A DNA stretch of 64,000 nucleotides from Cesiribacteraceae bacterium YIM B00369 (GCA_017948555.1 JAFMYY010000016.1:24765-88764); one strand, 5' to 3'. Shown: positions 27,627 through 37,112, numbered from the stretch's first letter. Translations and numbers: made by a program. Notes: a model not told the origin generated them from the letters alone.

Positions 27627-28703
27627 TTACAGGTTTATGTGGAGCGACACAACAAAAACAGTTTCCTTTTTTTCAATTTCCAGCTTATAGTTACCCGGAT
27701 AAAGTAATTCCAGCCGGCGCCTTGCATTTTCAATGCCAATACCCCCTGTTTTATCTTTACTGTACTCCAGCTGTGGCAAACTGTTTTCCATATGGAAATC
27801 AATTTTAGTCCTGCTTGTTTCCAGCTTAATATGTATCCAGCCATTCTCTGTATCCTCAATCCTGCTGTGCTTAAAGCCGTTTTCGATGAAAGGAATCAGC
27901 AACATAGGAGCGATAGATACATTATCCCGGATATTTTCGTCAAAATGCACATTTTTAATCCCGCTGTCTTTTAGTAATTGCAGGTCAATATAATTATGAA
28001 TGTAAGCCACCTCTTTTGCAACAGGCACTTTATCCTTATCACTGCATTCATACAAAATATACCGCAGCATGTCCGAAAGCTTCATAATCATATCCGGAGC
28101 CTTATCGGACTTAATCATGGAAAGCGAATAAATATTATTAAGCGTATTGAACAGGAAATGAGGATTAATCTGCGCCTTCAGGAATTTAAGCTCTGAGTTT
28201 AAATTTTCCCCTCTCAGCAAGGCAGCCTCCTTTTCTTTTACAGCAGCCAGCTGCGCCATTTTTATAATTGAAGAAAATAAAAGCAGCGAAGAACTCATAA
28301 AAATATTAATCAGCCCCCTGATTGAAGGCCGGTCGAAGCGGAGGAAAGGTGCATTTGGAGAGCTCTGAGGAGGGCGCCCTCCCCGTGAGGCCCTGCTGGC
28401 CCGCTCAAAATCGGGTTGCGTAAAGTACTCGTATAAATAATAAACCGCCACTATGGAGAGCAAACAAAGAAGAATGTATATAAGATATTTTTTCTTTTCA
28501 AGAAAATAAGGCACATAAACCCCCATATTCAGGTACACCAGTGGTGCCTGAATTACACCCAGCAGTAACGCCCGCTGCAGGGCCCACTCCAATGGAAACC
28601 GCCCTGAAAAGATAAAAACGATAAAGCCAAGATAAGCAGCCCAAAAAAGCAGGTGGCTTATTATAGTTGCAGGCTTAATTGGAAATATTTTATTGCTGTT
28701 CAA
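27627..28703 (-). CDS. LytS-type sensor histidine kinase
   Basis: A 358-residue membrane kinase of the His_kinase (PF06580) family. It has about four transmembrane helices in residues 10-160 with a positively charged loop (ASRASRGGRPPQSS), then LKAQINPHFLFNTLNNIYSLS with the phosphoacceptor His, PFIENGFKHS as N box and GGIGIENARRRLELLYPG as G box. It should phosphorylate the LytTR regulator encoded next. The frame opens at TTG 28703 with a stop two codons upstream, and no in-frame ATG occurs until after the first membrane helices, so a TTG start is likely. Confidence 0.92.
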   Translation of the reverse strand: MNSNKIFPIKPATIISHLLFWAAYLGFIVFIFSGRFPLEWALQRALLLGVIQAPLVYLNMGVYVPYFLEKKKYLIYILLCLLSIVAVYYLYEYFTQPDFERASRASRGGRPPQSSPNAPFLRFDRPSIRGLINIFMSSSLLLFSSIIKMAQLAAVKEKEAALLRGENLNSELKFLKAQINPHFLFNTLNNIYSLSMIKSDKAPDMIMKLSDMLRYILYECSDKDKVPVAKEVAYIHNYIDLQLLKDSGIKNVHFDENIRDNVSIAPMLLIPFIENGFKHSRIEDTENGWIHIKLETSRTKIDFHMENSLPQLEYSKDKTGGIGIENARRRLELLYPGNYKLEIEKKETVFVVSLHINL

Positions 28704-29002
28704 TTTTCATCTGTTTAAACCCCAAGCTATACCACTTCCGGCTCTCCTGCAATTTTTTTAAACAAACCCGCACCACACTCCGGCAAACACTGCTTATTCT
28801 TCAACCTGTAAAAACCTGCCCCTCTCCACCGGCACTAATTGCAGCCGGACCATTTAGTTGAAGATTAAAGGCTGCTTGTTGAATATATTCCTCCTTTGGT
28901 CGAAAACCTTTTTTCCTTACCATATCGGGTCCAATATTTGAAGAAGCAGACAACAGGAACACACTCAGGAAAACTGATTTAACAAATTTAAAAAAAACAA
29001 AA

Positions 29003-29398
29003 ATGAAAAAATTAAAAATGATGTTCGTGGCAGCAATGCTATTTACAGGTACGCAGGTTTTCGCTCAAAACAGAACCCATGATCCGGAACAGGCAGCTAA
29101 AAGGCAAACAGAGCGAATGACTGAAAAACTGAGCCTTACTGAAGATCAATCTGCAAAAGTGTTAAACATTAACAAAAAAATAGCAGAAGAAATGCAGACA
29201 GCAAGAACCAGCGGAGAACTGACCACCGACAACAGAAGAGCATTCCGCCGGCAGCAAACCGAAAAGCGTGATGCGGAATTAAAAAAAGTACTTTCTGAAG
29301 ACCAGTGGACCCAATGGGAAGCCATGAAAAAGGAACAGGAATACAGGGACGGGCGAAGAGGCCATGGCCAGAGAAGGCAAAAGCAGAGTGTAAACTGA
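29003..29398 (+). CDS. Spy/CpxP-like small periplasmic protein
   Basis: A 131-residue exported protein with signal peptide (to about QVFAQ). The mature part is helical and very charged, with LTXXQ-like repeats: KLSLTEDQSAKVLNINKKIAEEM and KKVLSEDQWTQWEAMKKEQ. Such proteins (Spy, CpxP, DUF4890 in Bacteroidota) act as periplasmic chaperones or metal/stress sensors. It lies divergent from the LytS/LytTR pair, about 300 bases away, so it might be a target of that system, though this is only an inference. Terminated by a hairpin shortly after the stop. Confidence 0.8.
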   Translation: MKKLKMMFVAAMLFTGTQVFAQNRTHDPEQAAKRQTERMTEKLSLTEDQSAKVLNINKKIAEEMQTARTSGELTTDNRRAFRRQQTEKRDAELKKVLSEDQWTQWEAMKKEQEYRDGRRGHGQRRQKQSVN

Positions 29399-29431
29399 TT
29401 TACACCTGAACAGCCCGCATAAAAGGTAAAG

Positions 29432-29462
29432 AGCATCTGTTTTACAGCAGGTGCTTTTTTTC
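29432..29462 (+). terminator. Rho-independent terminator after Spy-like gene
   Basis: AGCATCTG (32-39) pairs with CAGGTGCT (48-55), eight pairs with two G-T, followed by a T-run. It isolates the Spy-like gene from the barrel gene that follows. Confidence 0.8.
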
Positions 29463-29562
29463 ATTCCCCCGTGTTCGTTGAGGTTTTCCCACCCTTCGTT
29501 GAAAAAATTTTTTCCCTGCTTTGTATAAACTGATATTGCCTGCATATTTAATCATCAGCATT

Positions 29563-32451
29563 ATGAACCGCTTTACAAAACCTTTTCAGTTATTGAACTC
29601 CACAGGCTTATTTTTCCTGCTTTTTTTTATAGGCCAGGCAGCCTTTGCTCAGGATGGCACGGTAACTATTATAGGCCGGCTCCTGGAGGAAAATTCGAAT
29701 GAAGCTTTGATTGGCGCTTACATCAAGCTCAAAACCAGCAGCGATTCGATATTTAAAGCTACCGTAACTGATGTAAACGGAAACTTCAGGTTTACCGGCA
29801 TTCCTGCAAAGCCATACATTTTAACAGCAAGCTATACCGGCTTTAAAGAAATTTCCAGGAATGTTAATCCTTTCGCCGGACAGGAGGAAATTAACCTGGG
29901 CCAGCTCCTGTTAGCGGAGGACCAGAAGCTGCTGGAGGAAGTTTTAGTGGAAGGAAAATACCCTACAGGAGAACAAAGAGGCGATACCACTTCATTCAAT
30001 TCACGGGCATTCAAAACCAGACCGGAGGCTGATGCGGAGGAGCTTATCCGCAAAATGCCTGGCATAGTAATAGAAAATGGAAAAATACAGGCACAGGGAG
30101 AAGACGTAAAACAGATTTTAGTCGATGGAAAACCTTTTTTTGGCAATGACCCTAACCTTGCCATCAAAAACCTCCCGGCCGAAATTATAGCCCGCATCGA
30201 AATTTACGACCAGCAGAGCGAGCAATCGCGCTTCAGCGGGTTCGACGATGGCGAAACCAGCAAAACCATTAATATAGTAACCTATGAGGATAAAAGAGCC
30301 GGCCAGTTTGGCAAAGTATATGCCGGCTTAGGTACAGACGAAAGGTATTGGGGAGGAGGTAACCTTAACTTTTTCAATAACGATCAGCGCCTGTCGGTAA
30401 TTGGTCTGGCGAATAATATAAACCAGCAAAATTTTTCCACACAGGATATTTTAGGAGTTACCGGAGGCGGCGGAGGCGGTGGCCGCCGTGGTGGCGGGTC
30501 CCGTGGCAGTGGCCGCAATGGAGGCGGTGGTAACTTTGGCGGGGGCTCCGGCATTAACGATTTTCTGGTGGGGCAGCAAAATGGCCTGTTAACCACAAAT
30601 GCTTTTGGCTTAAACTACAGCGATAAGTGGGGAGAAAAAATTGACTTTAACGCCAGTTACTTCTTTAACGGAAGTAGAAATTTAGCTGTAACCAATATTT
30701 CGCGTGATATTTTCCAAAGCGAAGGATTACGGGTTTTTGAAGAAGAACAAACCATAAGCGAAAGCAAAAATTACAACCACCGCTTAAATGCAAGAATAGA
30801 CTATAAAATAAACGAAACCAACTCTATTCTTTTCAGGCCAAACCTGAGCATCCAGACGAACAGGGCAGAAGGCGAACAGGCAATAGTAAGCCTTGACGAA
30901 AACGGCAATATTATAAACCAGACAACCGCTTTGGGTAATTCGGAGGGGGTTGCTTATAATTTTTCAAACCAGCTTCTGTACCGCCACAGGTTTGAAAAAA
31001 GGGGCCGCACATTTTCGGCTTCCCTTAATACAGGATTAAATAACAGTGAAAACACAAGCAATTCTGTTTTTCTGGACAACCTCAACATAGAGGTACCATC
31101 AGACAGCCTGAAAAGCTTCAGGAACAGCAGCGGATTTTCCTATAACACAAACTTAAGCTATACCGAACCTGTGGGTGAGTTCAGCAACCTCCAGCTAAGC
31201 TATGGCTTTGGTAATAACATAAGCGAATCCAGCCAGGAAACCTACCGCCCTGCTGCCGGATCCGGATCAACCGCATTTAACGTGCCGGACCCTGACCTGA
31301 GCAGCAATTTTGAAAATGAATATTTTACGCAACGGGCAGGTTTAGGGTACCGCCTGAATAAGAACAAGCTCAGGATAATGGCAAACCTCTCATACCAGAA
31401 CTCGAACCTTAACAGCAAAGAGCTTTTTCCGAACCGGCAGGACGTAAATCAGCAGTATCATAACCTGCTGCCAATGGCCGGCGGAAATTACAAATTCAAT
31501 GACAATGCTAATTTACGCTTCTTTTACCGCACAGGTACAAACCAGCCTTCAATTACTCAACTGCAGGATGTAATGGTGTACACCAACCAGCGCCAGATGT
31601 CTTCAGGCAATCCTTACCTGGACCAGCAATTCAGCCATAACTTTAACACCCGCTTTTCTTATATGAAACCGGAAAACTCAAAAACCTTTATGGCTGTAAT
31701 TTCAGGAAGTGTATCGAACAATTACATAGGAACTTCCACTATAATTCCGCAACAGGATACTGTTATAAACGGCCTTGACCTGCAAAGAGGGGGACGGTAC
31801 ACTACTCCTGTTAACCTGGCAGGAAACCGGAGCGCGCGTACTTTTGTCACCTATGGGTTCCATGTGAAACCTGTAAAAAGTAATATCAACCTGAATTCAG
31901 GAGTGTCATATTCGGAAAATCCTGCCCTCATTAATGACCGGCACAATACCACCAACACCCTTAACCTTAGTGAAGGCCTTGTAATCAGCAGCAATATTAG
32001 CGAAAAGATAGATTTTAATATATCCACCACCGCTAATTATAACATTGTTCGCAACAACCTGCAGCCGGACCTGAACAACAATTATTATCAGCAAAACAGC
32101 CGTTTAAGCATGCACTGGACATTCTGGAAAAGCATTTTTCTTGAAAACAACCTGAACCACCAGTATAACAGCGGGCTTTCGGAGGAGGTATCTCCACATG
32201 TGGTTATGTGGAACCTGAGCGTGGGTACCCGCTTCCTTAAAAATAATCGTGGTGAGCTGAAAATATCAGCTTATGACCTGCTGAAGCAAAACCAGAATAT
32301 TCAGCGGAATATTATTGATGGTGGAGGATATGAAGATGTAAGAACAAATGCCCTCCAGCGCTATGTTATGGCCACCTTTACATATAATTTAAGAAATTTC
32401 GGTAAGCCATCGGCTCCGGCAAAGAGACCCGAAAGAACATCCGGAGAGTAA
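29563..32451 (+). CDS. TonB-dependent-receptor-like outer membrane beta-barrel protein
   Basis: A 962-residue protein with signal peptide (to about QAAFAQ). Residues ~35-115 form a CarboxypepD regulatory-like domain (GRLLEENSNEALIGAYIKLK, then ASYTGFKEIS). A plug-like domain follows with EELIRKMPGIVIENGKIQAQGEDVKQIL and LVDGKPFFGNDP. A glycine- and arginine-rich stretch (about 299-330) interrupts it, and the rest is an outer-membrane barrel of the OMP_b-brl_3 type ending RYVMATFTYNLRNF, then a short basic tail. This is a common Bacteroidota class related to SusC but lacking a SusD partner here. ATG 29563 is chosen; the frame opens earlier at a TTG. Ligand unknown. Confidence 0.9.
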   Translation: MNRFTKPFQLLNSTGLFFLLFFIGQAAFAQDGTVTIIGRLLEENSNEALIGAYIKLKTSSDSIFKATVTDVNGNFRFTGIPAKPYILTASYTGFKEISRNVNPFAGQEEINLGQLLLAEDQKLLEEVLVEGKYPTGEQRGDTTSFNSRAFKTRPEADAEELIRKMPGIVIENGKIQAQGEDVKQILVDGKPFFGNDPNLAIKNLPAEIIARIEIYDQQSEQSRFSGFDDGETSKTINIVTYEDKRAGQFGKVYAGLGTDERYWGGGNLNFFNNDQRLSVIGLANNINQQNFSTQDILGVTGGGGGGGRRGGGSRGSGRNGGGGNFGGGSGINDFLVGQQNGLLTTNAFGLNYSDKWGEKIDFNASYFFNGSRNLAVTNISRDIFQSEGLRVFEEEQTISESKNYNHRLNARIDYKINETNSILFRPNLSIQTNRAEGEQAIVSLDENGNIINQTTALGNSEGVAYNFSNQLLYRHRFEKRGRTFSASLNTGLNNSENTSNSVFLDNLNIEVPSDSLKSFRNSSGFSYNTNLSYTEPVGEFSNLQLSYGFGNNISESSQETYRPAAGSGSTAFNVPDPDLSSNFENEYFTQRAGLGYRLNKNKLRIMANLSYQNSNLNSKELFPNRQDVNQQYHNLLPMAGGNYKFNDNANLRFFYRTGTNQPSITQLQDVMVYTNQRQMSSGNPYLDQQFSHNFNTRFSYMKPENSKTFMAVISGSVSNNYIGTSTIIPQQDTVINGLDLQRGGRYTTPVNLAGNRSARTFVTYGFHVKPVKSNINLNSGVSYSENPALINDRHNTTNTLNLSEGLVISSNISEKIDFNISTTANYNIVRNNLQPDLNNNYYQQNSRLSMHWTFWKSIFLENNLNHQYNSGLSEEVSPHVVMWNLSVGTRFLKNNRGELKISAYDLLKQNQNIQRNIIDGGGYEDVRTNALQRYVMATFTYNLRNFGKPSAPAKRPERTSGE

Positions 32452-32594
32452 TATAAGGTTATTAGCCGCATTTATTTTCATTAGAAAAGAAGAAATAGAA
32501 CAACTTTCCACAAGTCCTGCCCGTTAAGAAAAAAAACAGTTTACCCAATTAACTAAATTTAAACTGTACTAACTATTTAACAAAATTGAATATT

Positions 32595-33128
32595 ATGCAT
32601 TACACTAAATTAAGAGGAACAGAGGGGAAAGCGTTTATTTTTTCATTTGTATTAGCTCTTTTCTTTGGTTTTACCGCAATGGCTCAACAACCTATGCAGG
32701 GCCTGCCTCAGCAACAGCAGGAAGTAAATACAGATTTTTCGGAGCAGGAACTTGAACAATTTGTAACTGTATTCAAGAAAGCGAACGAAATCCAGCAAAA
32801 AAATGAAGAAGTAATGGTTCAGGCAATTGAAGAAGAAGACCTTGAACTTGACCGCTTTAACGAAATATTAGTAGCCCGCCAACAGCAGCAAAGTGCTGAA
32901 GACATCAATGCTTCAGCCGAAGAAATGGCATCTTTCAACCAGGCAGCAGAAAAAATAATGTCTGTACAGCAGGAGGCTCAGGCTGAAATTGAACAAATTA
33001 TTGAGGGTGAGCTGGGTATGCAAAAATACCAGGAAATTGTAATGGCTTACCAGCAAAGCCCTGAAGTTCAGGAAAAAGTTAACCAGATGCTGGAAGCAGA
33101 AATGCAGGGATCAGAAACACAGGAATAG
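32595..33128 (+). CDS. DUF4168-like exported helical protein
   Basis: A 177-residue exported protein with signal peptide (to about FTAMAQ) and a Gln/Pro-rich start (MQGLPQQQQ). The mature protein is helical: FSEQELEQFVTVFKKANEIQQKNEEVM, then a mid region EDINASAEEMASFNQAAEKIM, then MQKYQEIVMAYQQSPEVQEKVNQML. The order and spacing fit DUF4168, whose function is unknown. ATG 32595 is used instead of the upstream TTG. It follows the barrel gene by 143 bases and is closed by a strong terminator, so the two may share a transcript. Confidence 0.75.
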   Translation: MHYTKLRGTEGKAFIFSFVLALFFGFTAMAQQPMQGLPQQQQEVNTDFSEQELEQFVTVFKKANEIQQKNEEVMVQAIEEEDLELDRFNEILVARQQQQSAEDINASAEEMASFNQAAEKIMSVQQEAQAEIEQIIEGELGMQKYQEIVMAYQQSPEVQEKVNQMLEAEMQGSETQE

Positions 33129-33159
33129 TTTTTTACTATTAAAATTACCTGATAATAAA

Positions 33160-33196
33160 AAAGGAGAGTGCTCAAAAAAAGCACTCTCCTTTTTTA
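33160..33196 (+). terminator. Rho-independent terminator after DUF4168-like gene
   Basis: AAGGAGAGTGCT pairs with AGCACTCTCCTT around an A-rich loop, flanked by A-run and T-run. Very strong hairpin. Confidence 0.9.
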
Positions 33197-33259
33197 TTGC
33201 CCTTTGTTTTATGGCTACAACAATCTGCCATTTCTGCAGAAACAATTTACATAATTTCC

Positions 33260-33267
33260 TATTTTTG
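33260..33267 (+). promoter_or_regulatory. -7 box (TATTTTTG) before ridA-like gene
   Basis: Exact TAnnTTTG match 39 bases before the ATG at 33306 and just after a strong terminator, so a new transcript is expected to start here. No clear -33 box. Confidence 0.5.
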
Positions 33268-33305
33268 AAGTAAGCACAATTCATCAGCATTTATTTCGTA
33301 AAAAA

Positions 33306-33689
33306 ATGAGCAAAACAATTATTTATACATCAGAAGCTCCTGAACCTATAGGCCCTTACAGCCAGGCAGTTTTAATTAATGGCACTTTATATGTTTCCGG
33401 GCAAATTCCAATCGATCCTAAATCGGGGGAGCTGGTTTCAGGAAATATAAGCATGGAAACCCACCAGGTAATGAAGAACCTCGAGGCTATTCTTACTGCC
33501 GCCAGTTTCACTTTCGATGATGTGGTGAAATGCTCAATATTTATCCGTAGCATGGAAGATTTCGCCATTATCAATGAGGCTTACGGCTTATATTTTAATG
33601 ATGATGAACCACCTGCCCGTGAAACAGTTGAAGTCAGCCGGCTTCCTAAAAACGTAAATGTGGAGATCTCCTGCATAGCAGTGAGGTAA
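33306..33689 (+). CDS. ridA: RidA family reactive intermediate deaminase
   Basis: A 127-residue protein with all RidA landmarks: IGPYSQAVLINGTLYVSGQIPIDP, the helix THQVMKNLEAILTAA, VVKCSIFIRSMEDFAIINEAY and PPARETVEVSRLPKNVNVEI with the catalytic Arg. RidA hydrolyses toxic enamine/imine intermediates made by PLP enzymes. A PLP trans-sulfuration enzyme and an aminotransferase occur elsewhere in the window but not next to it. Its stop codon overlaps the start of the next gene (TAATG), implying translational coupling. Confidence 0.93.
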   Translation: MSKTIIYTSEAPEPIGPYSQAVLINGTLYVSGQIPIDPKSGELVSGNISMETHQVMKNLEAILTAASFTFDDVVKCSIFIRSMEDFAIINEAYGLYFNDDEPPARETVEVSRLPKNVNVEISCIAVR

Positions 33690-34177
33690 TGCGCCTTTTA
33701 CCATATTTTCAGGAAACGCTGGTACTCCCATGGCCCGAACAGGAAACTGCTTCTAAACTTAAGCAGGCAACGCGCCCACTTGAAAAAGGAGTTGAATACC
33801 CGGATGCTGTAGAAAAAAGCTTCCTTTTTAACGGTTGGGTTAAAGAAAACCGCTTCAGGATAAGCCGAAAAATAAAGCATCCGGAAAACTTCCTGCCCCT
33901 CATCATCGGAAGCATAGAAGGCACTTCAGCAGGAAGCATTGTGTTTGTGCAATACCGCCTTTTTTTCAGTTCGGCAATCTTCCTGATCTTCTGGTCAGTA
34001 ACAGCCGTTTTCCTTTGTTTTTTCTTTCTGATCTTTTATAAAAATTATATTCATTCGGCCGTATCTGCCCTTCTGGGCGTACTTAATTATATAGTAGCCA
34101 CAAAAAATTTTCACCTGCAAATAAAAAGCAGCCGAAAAGCGCTTAATGAAGTACTAACCATTGATGATCAGGGATAA
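33689..34177 (+). CDS. Hypothetical membrane protein coupled to ridA
   Basis: A 162-residue protein. The N-terminal ~85 residues are soluble and basic (VEKSFLFNGWVKENRFRISRKIKHP), then two hydrophobic segments (FSSAIFLIFWSVTAVFLCFFFLIF and the following stretch) and a short C-terminal tail. It overlaps the ridA stop by one base, so it is probably translated with it. I do not recognise a family. Confidence 0.7.
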   Translation: MRLLPYFQETLVLPWPEQETASKLKQATRPLEKGVEYPDAVEKSFLFNGWVKENRFRISRKIKHPENFLPLIIGSIEGTSAGSIVFVQYRLFFSSAIFLIFWSVTAVFLCFFFLIFYKNYIHSAVSALLGVLNYIVATKNFHLQIKSSRKALNEVLTIDDQG

Positions 34178-34311
34178 CTGATTTTACAGGACAGAATGAG
34201 TGAATATCAGAATATTTTAACCGTTTTTTTTATTATTCCACCATTCGCTCATTCGTCGCCTCACGGTTCATGCCTAATGAACATAAACCTTTAACCTTAA
34301 TCATTTTTTTA

Positions 34312-34319
34312 TAATTTTG
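34312..34319 (+). promoter_or_regulatory. -7 box (TAATTTTG) before gltX
   Basis: Exact TAnnTTTG box 21 bases before the gltX ATG. A T-rich and TTAA-containing stretch lies about 20 bases further upstream in place of a clear -33 box. Confidence 0.5.
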
Positions 34320-34339
34320 CAGCAAATAAACAATTTTTC

Positions 34340-35872
34340 ATGGAACAAGAGGTAAGAGTACGATTTGCACCAAGCCCTACCGGGCCTTTACATATTGGCG
34401 GAGTAAGAACCGCACTTTACAATTTTTTATTTGCCCGTAAAATGGGAGGCAAAATGATCCTCAGGATCGAAGACACTGACCAGACCCGTTTTGTGCCGGG
34501 TGCTGAGGAGTACATTCAGGAGGCCCTTAAGTGGTGTGGCATTGAACTGGACGAAAGCCCCTGGACCGGAGGCCCGCATGGCCCCTACCGCCAAAGCGAG
34601 CGCAAGCCTGATTATATGCAATACGCCCTGCAGCTTGTGGAAGAGGGCAAAGCGTATTATGCCTTTGATACTCCGGAAGAACTGGATGCAATGCGTGAAC
34701 GCTTAAAAGCAGCACGTGTAGCCACCCCGCAATACAATGCAATTACGCGCATGCAAATGAAAAACAGCCTTACACTACCTGAAGATGAGGTAAAGGCAAG
34801 GCTTGAAAGCGGGGATCCTTATGTAATCCGCATAAAAATTCCACGCAAAGAAGAAGTTCGCCTGAACGATATGATTCGCGGATGGGTAATGGTGCATTCC
34901 GCCACGCTTGATGATAAAGTATTGATGAAGTCGGATGGTATGCCTACTTATCACCTTGCTAATATTGTGGATGACCACCTGATGAAGATCACCCATGTTA
35001 TCCGCGGCGAAGAGTGGTTGCCTTCAGCTCCCCTGCACGTGTTGCTGTATGAATACTTCGGATGGAAAGACTCCATGCCCCGCTTTGCACACCTCCCGCT
35101 GTTACTAAAACCCGACGGAAATGGCAAACTAAGCAAGCGCGATGCCGAAAAGCATGGCTTCCCTATTTTCCCGCTGGAGTGGACCGATCCTGCAACAGGT
35201 GAAAAAGTTGATGGATTCAGGGAAGAAGGGTACCTGCCGGAGGCATTCCTTAATTTTCTTGCCTTTTTAGGCTGGAGCCCCGGCACCAACGACGAAATGT
35301 TCAATCTCGAAGAACTGATAAATACTTTTACAATTGAAAGGATTGGAAAATCCGGTACAAAGTTCGATATTGATAAAGCTAAATGGTATAACCAGCAGTA
35401 CCTGCGCAAGCGCTCTGATGAGGAACTGGGGCAAATGCTGCAGAGCCAGTTAAAACAAAACGGCATAGAGGCAACACCTGAAACAGCCACCCGGGTAGCT
35501 GTGGAAGTAAAAGAGCGTGCTGTTTTTCCTGCCGATCTTTGGAAAGAAGGAGCTGTTTTCTTTGTGCGCCCTACAGCTTATGACGAAAGTGTAGCCCAGA
35601 AAAAGTGGAACGAAGAGGCTGCTAATATTATAAGCGGGTTTAAGGATGCGCTTAAAACCCTTGGCCAGGTTAATGCTGAAACTGCAAAAAACACCCTTAA
35701 CGAAGTTTTAGAAAAAAACAATGTGAAGATAGGTCGTGTTATGCAAGCAGTAAGGCTGGCCTTAACCGGCGCAGGCTCAGGCCCCGACCTGATGAATATA
35801 ATTGAAATTGTAGGAAAAGAAGAAACGGTAGCCCGCCTGGAACAAGCCTTGCAAACACTGCAAACTAAATGA
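34340..35872 (+). CDS. gltX: Glutamate--tRNA ligase
   Basis: A 510-residue class I aminoacyl-tRNA synthetase that charges tRNA-Glu. HIGH motif is in PSPTGPLHIGGVRTALYNFL and the KMSKS equivalent is KLSKRDAEKHGFP. The anticodon-binding C-terminal part runs from about 330 (GKSGTKFDIDKAKWYNQQYL) to the end. Length is normal. Followed in the same direction after 7 bases by a small charged protein gene and then an AIM24 gene; they may be one operon. Confidence 0.97.
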   Translation: MEQEVRVRFAPSPTGPLHIGGVRTALYNFLFARKMGGKMILRIEDTDQTRFVPGAEEYIQEALKWCGIELDESPWTGGPHGPYRQSERKPDYMQYALQLVEEGKAYYAFDTPEELDAMRERLKAARVATPQYNAITRMQMKNSLTLPEDEVKARLESGDPYVIRIKIPRKEEVRLNDMIRGWVMVHSATLDDKVLMKSDGMPTYHLANIVDDHLMKITHVIRGEEWLPSAPLHVLLYEYFGWKDSMPRFAHLPLLLKPDGNGKLSKRDAEKHGFPIFPLEWTDPATGEKVDGFREEGYLPEAFLNFLAFLGWSPGTNDEMFNLEELINTFTIERIGKSGTKFDIDKAKWYNQQYLRKRSDEELGQMLQSQLKQNGIEATPETATRVAVEVKERAVFPADLWKEGAVFFVRPTAYDESVAQKKWNEEAANIISGFKDALKTLGQVNAETAKNTLNEVLEKNNVKIGRVMQAVRLALTGAGSGPDLMNIIEIVGKEETVARLEQALQTLQTK

Positions 35873-35879
35873 TACGGCT

Positions 35880-36146
35880 ATGGCACGAAAACCAGATAAA
35901 AATAAAAAGAACCCAAAGGTAAATTCTGAACTGGAAGGATTTGATCTTCGGGTAGATTCTTTTGGAGAAATAAAATCCAACCTGAGCATTGATAAGCTCA
36001 ACGAGTTTTTAAACAAAAATGTAGACGATAAAAAACTCCGCGACAGGAACGACCTTACAATGCAGGAACAGGAAGAGGAAAAGCCAAAGAAAAAAAAGAA
36101 TCCCCGGTCTGAGGACGGGGATGATGAAGAAGAAAAAAACACCTGA
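35880..36146 (+). CDS. Small charged protein downstream of gltX
   Basis: An 88-residue very hydrophilic protein. The start MARKPDKNKKNPKVNSELEG is basic. A more ordered middle (FDLRVDSFGEIKSNLSIDKLNEFLNKNVDDKKL) could form a helix and strand, and the end is a Lys run followed by an acidic stretch. No signal or membrane segment. It starts 7 bases after gltX and ends 14 before the next gene, so co-transcription is likely. Similar proteins occur beside gltX in related bacteria to my knowledge, but their function is not known. Confidence 0.65.
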   Translation: MARKPDKNKKNPKVNSELEGFDLRVDSFGEIKSNLSIDKLNEFLNKNVDDKKLRDRNDLTMQEQEEEKPKKKKNPRSEDGDDEEEKNT

Positions 36147-36160
36147 CAGAATAAAAAATT

Positions 36161-36943
36161 ATGCAGTCGCACGAGATCGACTACCGCATTCTGGGTGAGA
36201 GCATCCAGGTGGTGGAAATTGAACTGGACCCTCAGGAAACCGTTATTGCAGAGGCAGGAGCCATGCTTTACATGGAGGATGGTATTAATTTTAAAACCAA
36301 AATGGGCGATGGCTCTGAGGCTAACGAAGGTGTGCTGGGAAAACTGTTCAAGGCAGGTGCCCGCATGTTAACAGGCGAATCCCTGTTCATGACGCACTTT
36401 ACCAATGAGGGTGCCCGCTCTGCCAACGGAAAAGCACGTGTTGCTTTCGCTGCTCCTTACCCCGGTACTGTGGTTCCCCTGGATCTGCGAAGGATGTATA
36501 ATAACGAAATTCTGGTGCAGAAAGACGGCTTCCTTTGCGCTGCCCTGGGAACAAAAGTTTCCATTGCCTTCAATAAAAAGCTTACGAGTACTTTCTTTGG
36601 AGGTGAAGGTTTTATCCTGCAGAAGCTGCAGGGCGACGGAAAAGCCTTTGTGCATGCAGGAGGTACCGTTATTGAAAAGGAACTGAATAACGAAACCCTT
36701 AGGGTGGACACCGGATGCGTGGTTGCTTTTGAATCCACCATTGATTTCGACATCCAGCGCGCCGGAGGATTGCGCAGCATGGTTTTTGGCGGCGAAGGCA
36801 TATTCCTTGCTACTCTGCGGGGAACAGGAAGAGTATGGCTGCAGTCCATGCCAATCAGGAAACTGATTGAGGTATTGCTTCCTCAGGGCAAGAACAGCAA
36901 AAAAGAAGGCGGCTCATTACTTGGCGATATTTTTGAGGGATAA
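36161..36943 (+). CDS. AIM24 / TIGR00266 family protein
   Basis: A 260-residue protein with the AIM24 beta-roll features: [35 protein letters not shown] at the start, [27 protein letters not shown] in the middle and [20 protein letters not shown] near the end. Family function is unclear; the yeast namesake is mitochondrial and bacterial members are conserved but mostly uncharacterised. Third gene of the gltX unit. Followed by a good terminator. Confidence 0.93.
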   Translation: MQSHEIDYRILGESIQVVEIELDPQETVIAEAGAMLYMEDGINFKTKMGDGSEANEGVLGKLFKAGARMLTGESLFMTHFTNEGARSANGKARVAFAAPYPGTVVPLDLRRMYNNEILVQKDGFLCAALGTKVSIAFNKKLTSTFFGGEGFILQKLQGDGKAFVHAGGTVIEKELNNETLRVDTGCVVAFESTIDFDIQRAGGLRSMVFGGEGIFLATLRGTGRVWLQSMPIRKLIEVLLPQGKNSKKEGGSLLGDIFEG

Positions 36944-36965
36944 TTCCCCGTTTCCAAAACATTTG

Positions 36966-36998
36966 AAAGAGGCTGGCCGCGCAGGTTAGCCTCTTTTT
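36966..36998 (+). terminator. Rho-independent terminator after AIM24 gene
   Basis: AAAGAGGCT (66-74) pairs perfectly with AGCCTCTTT (88-96), then T-run. Closes the gltX unit. Confidence 0.85.
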
Positions 36999-37104
36999 AT
37001 TTAGCTACATGGCAGCACGCATCCTTCCCTCCCCTTCCCCGGAATGTGCAATAAAAAGCATAGCAGAGGGCAAAAAAAACAGGAACCCCTTCAGCCGGAT
37101 TTCT

Positions 37105-37112
37105 TATATTTG
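37105..37112 (+). promoter_or_regulatory. -7 box (TATATTTG)
   Basis: Exact TAnnTTTG box about 80 bases before the ATG at 37193, in a spacer after a strong terminator. A -33 box is not obvious. Confidence 0.45.
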
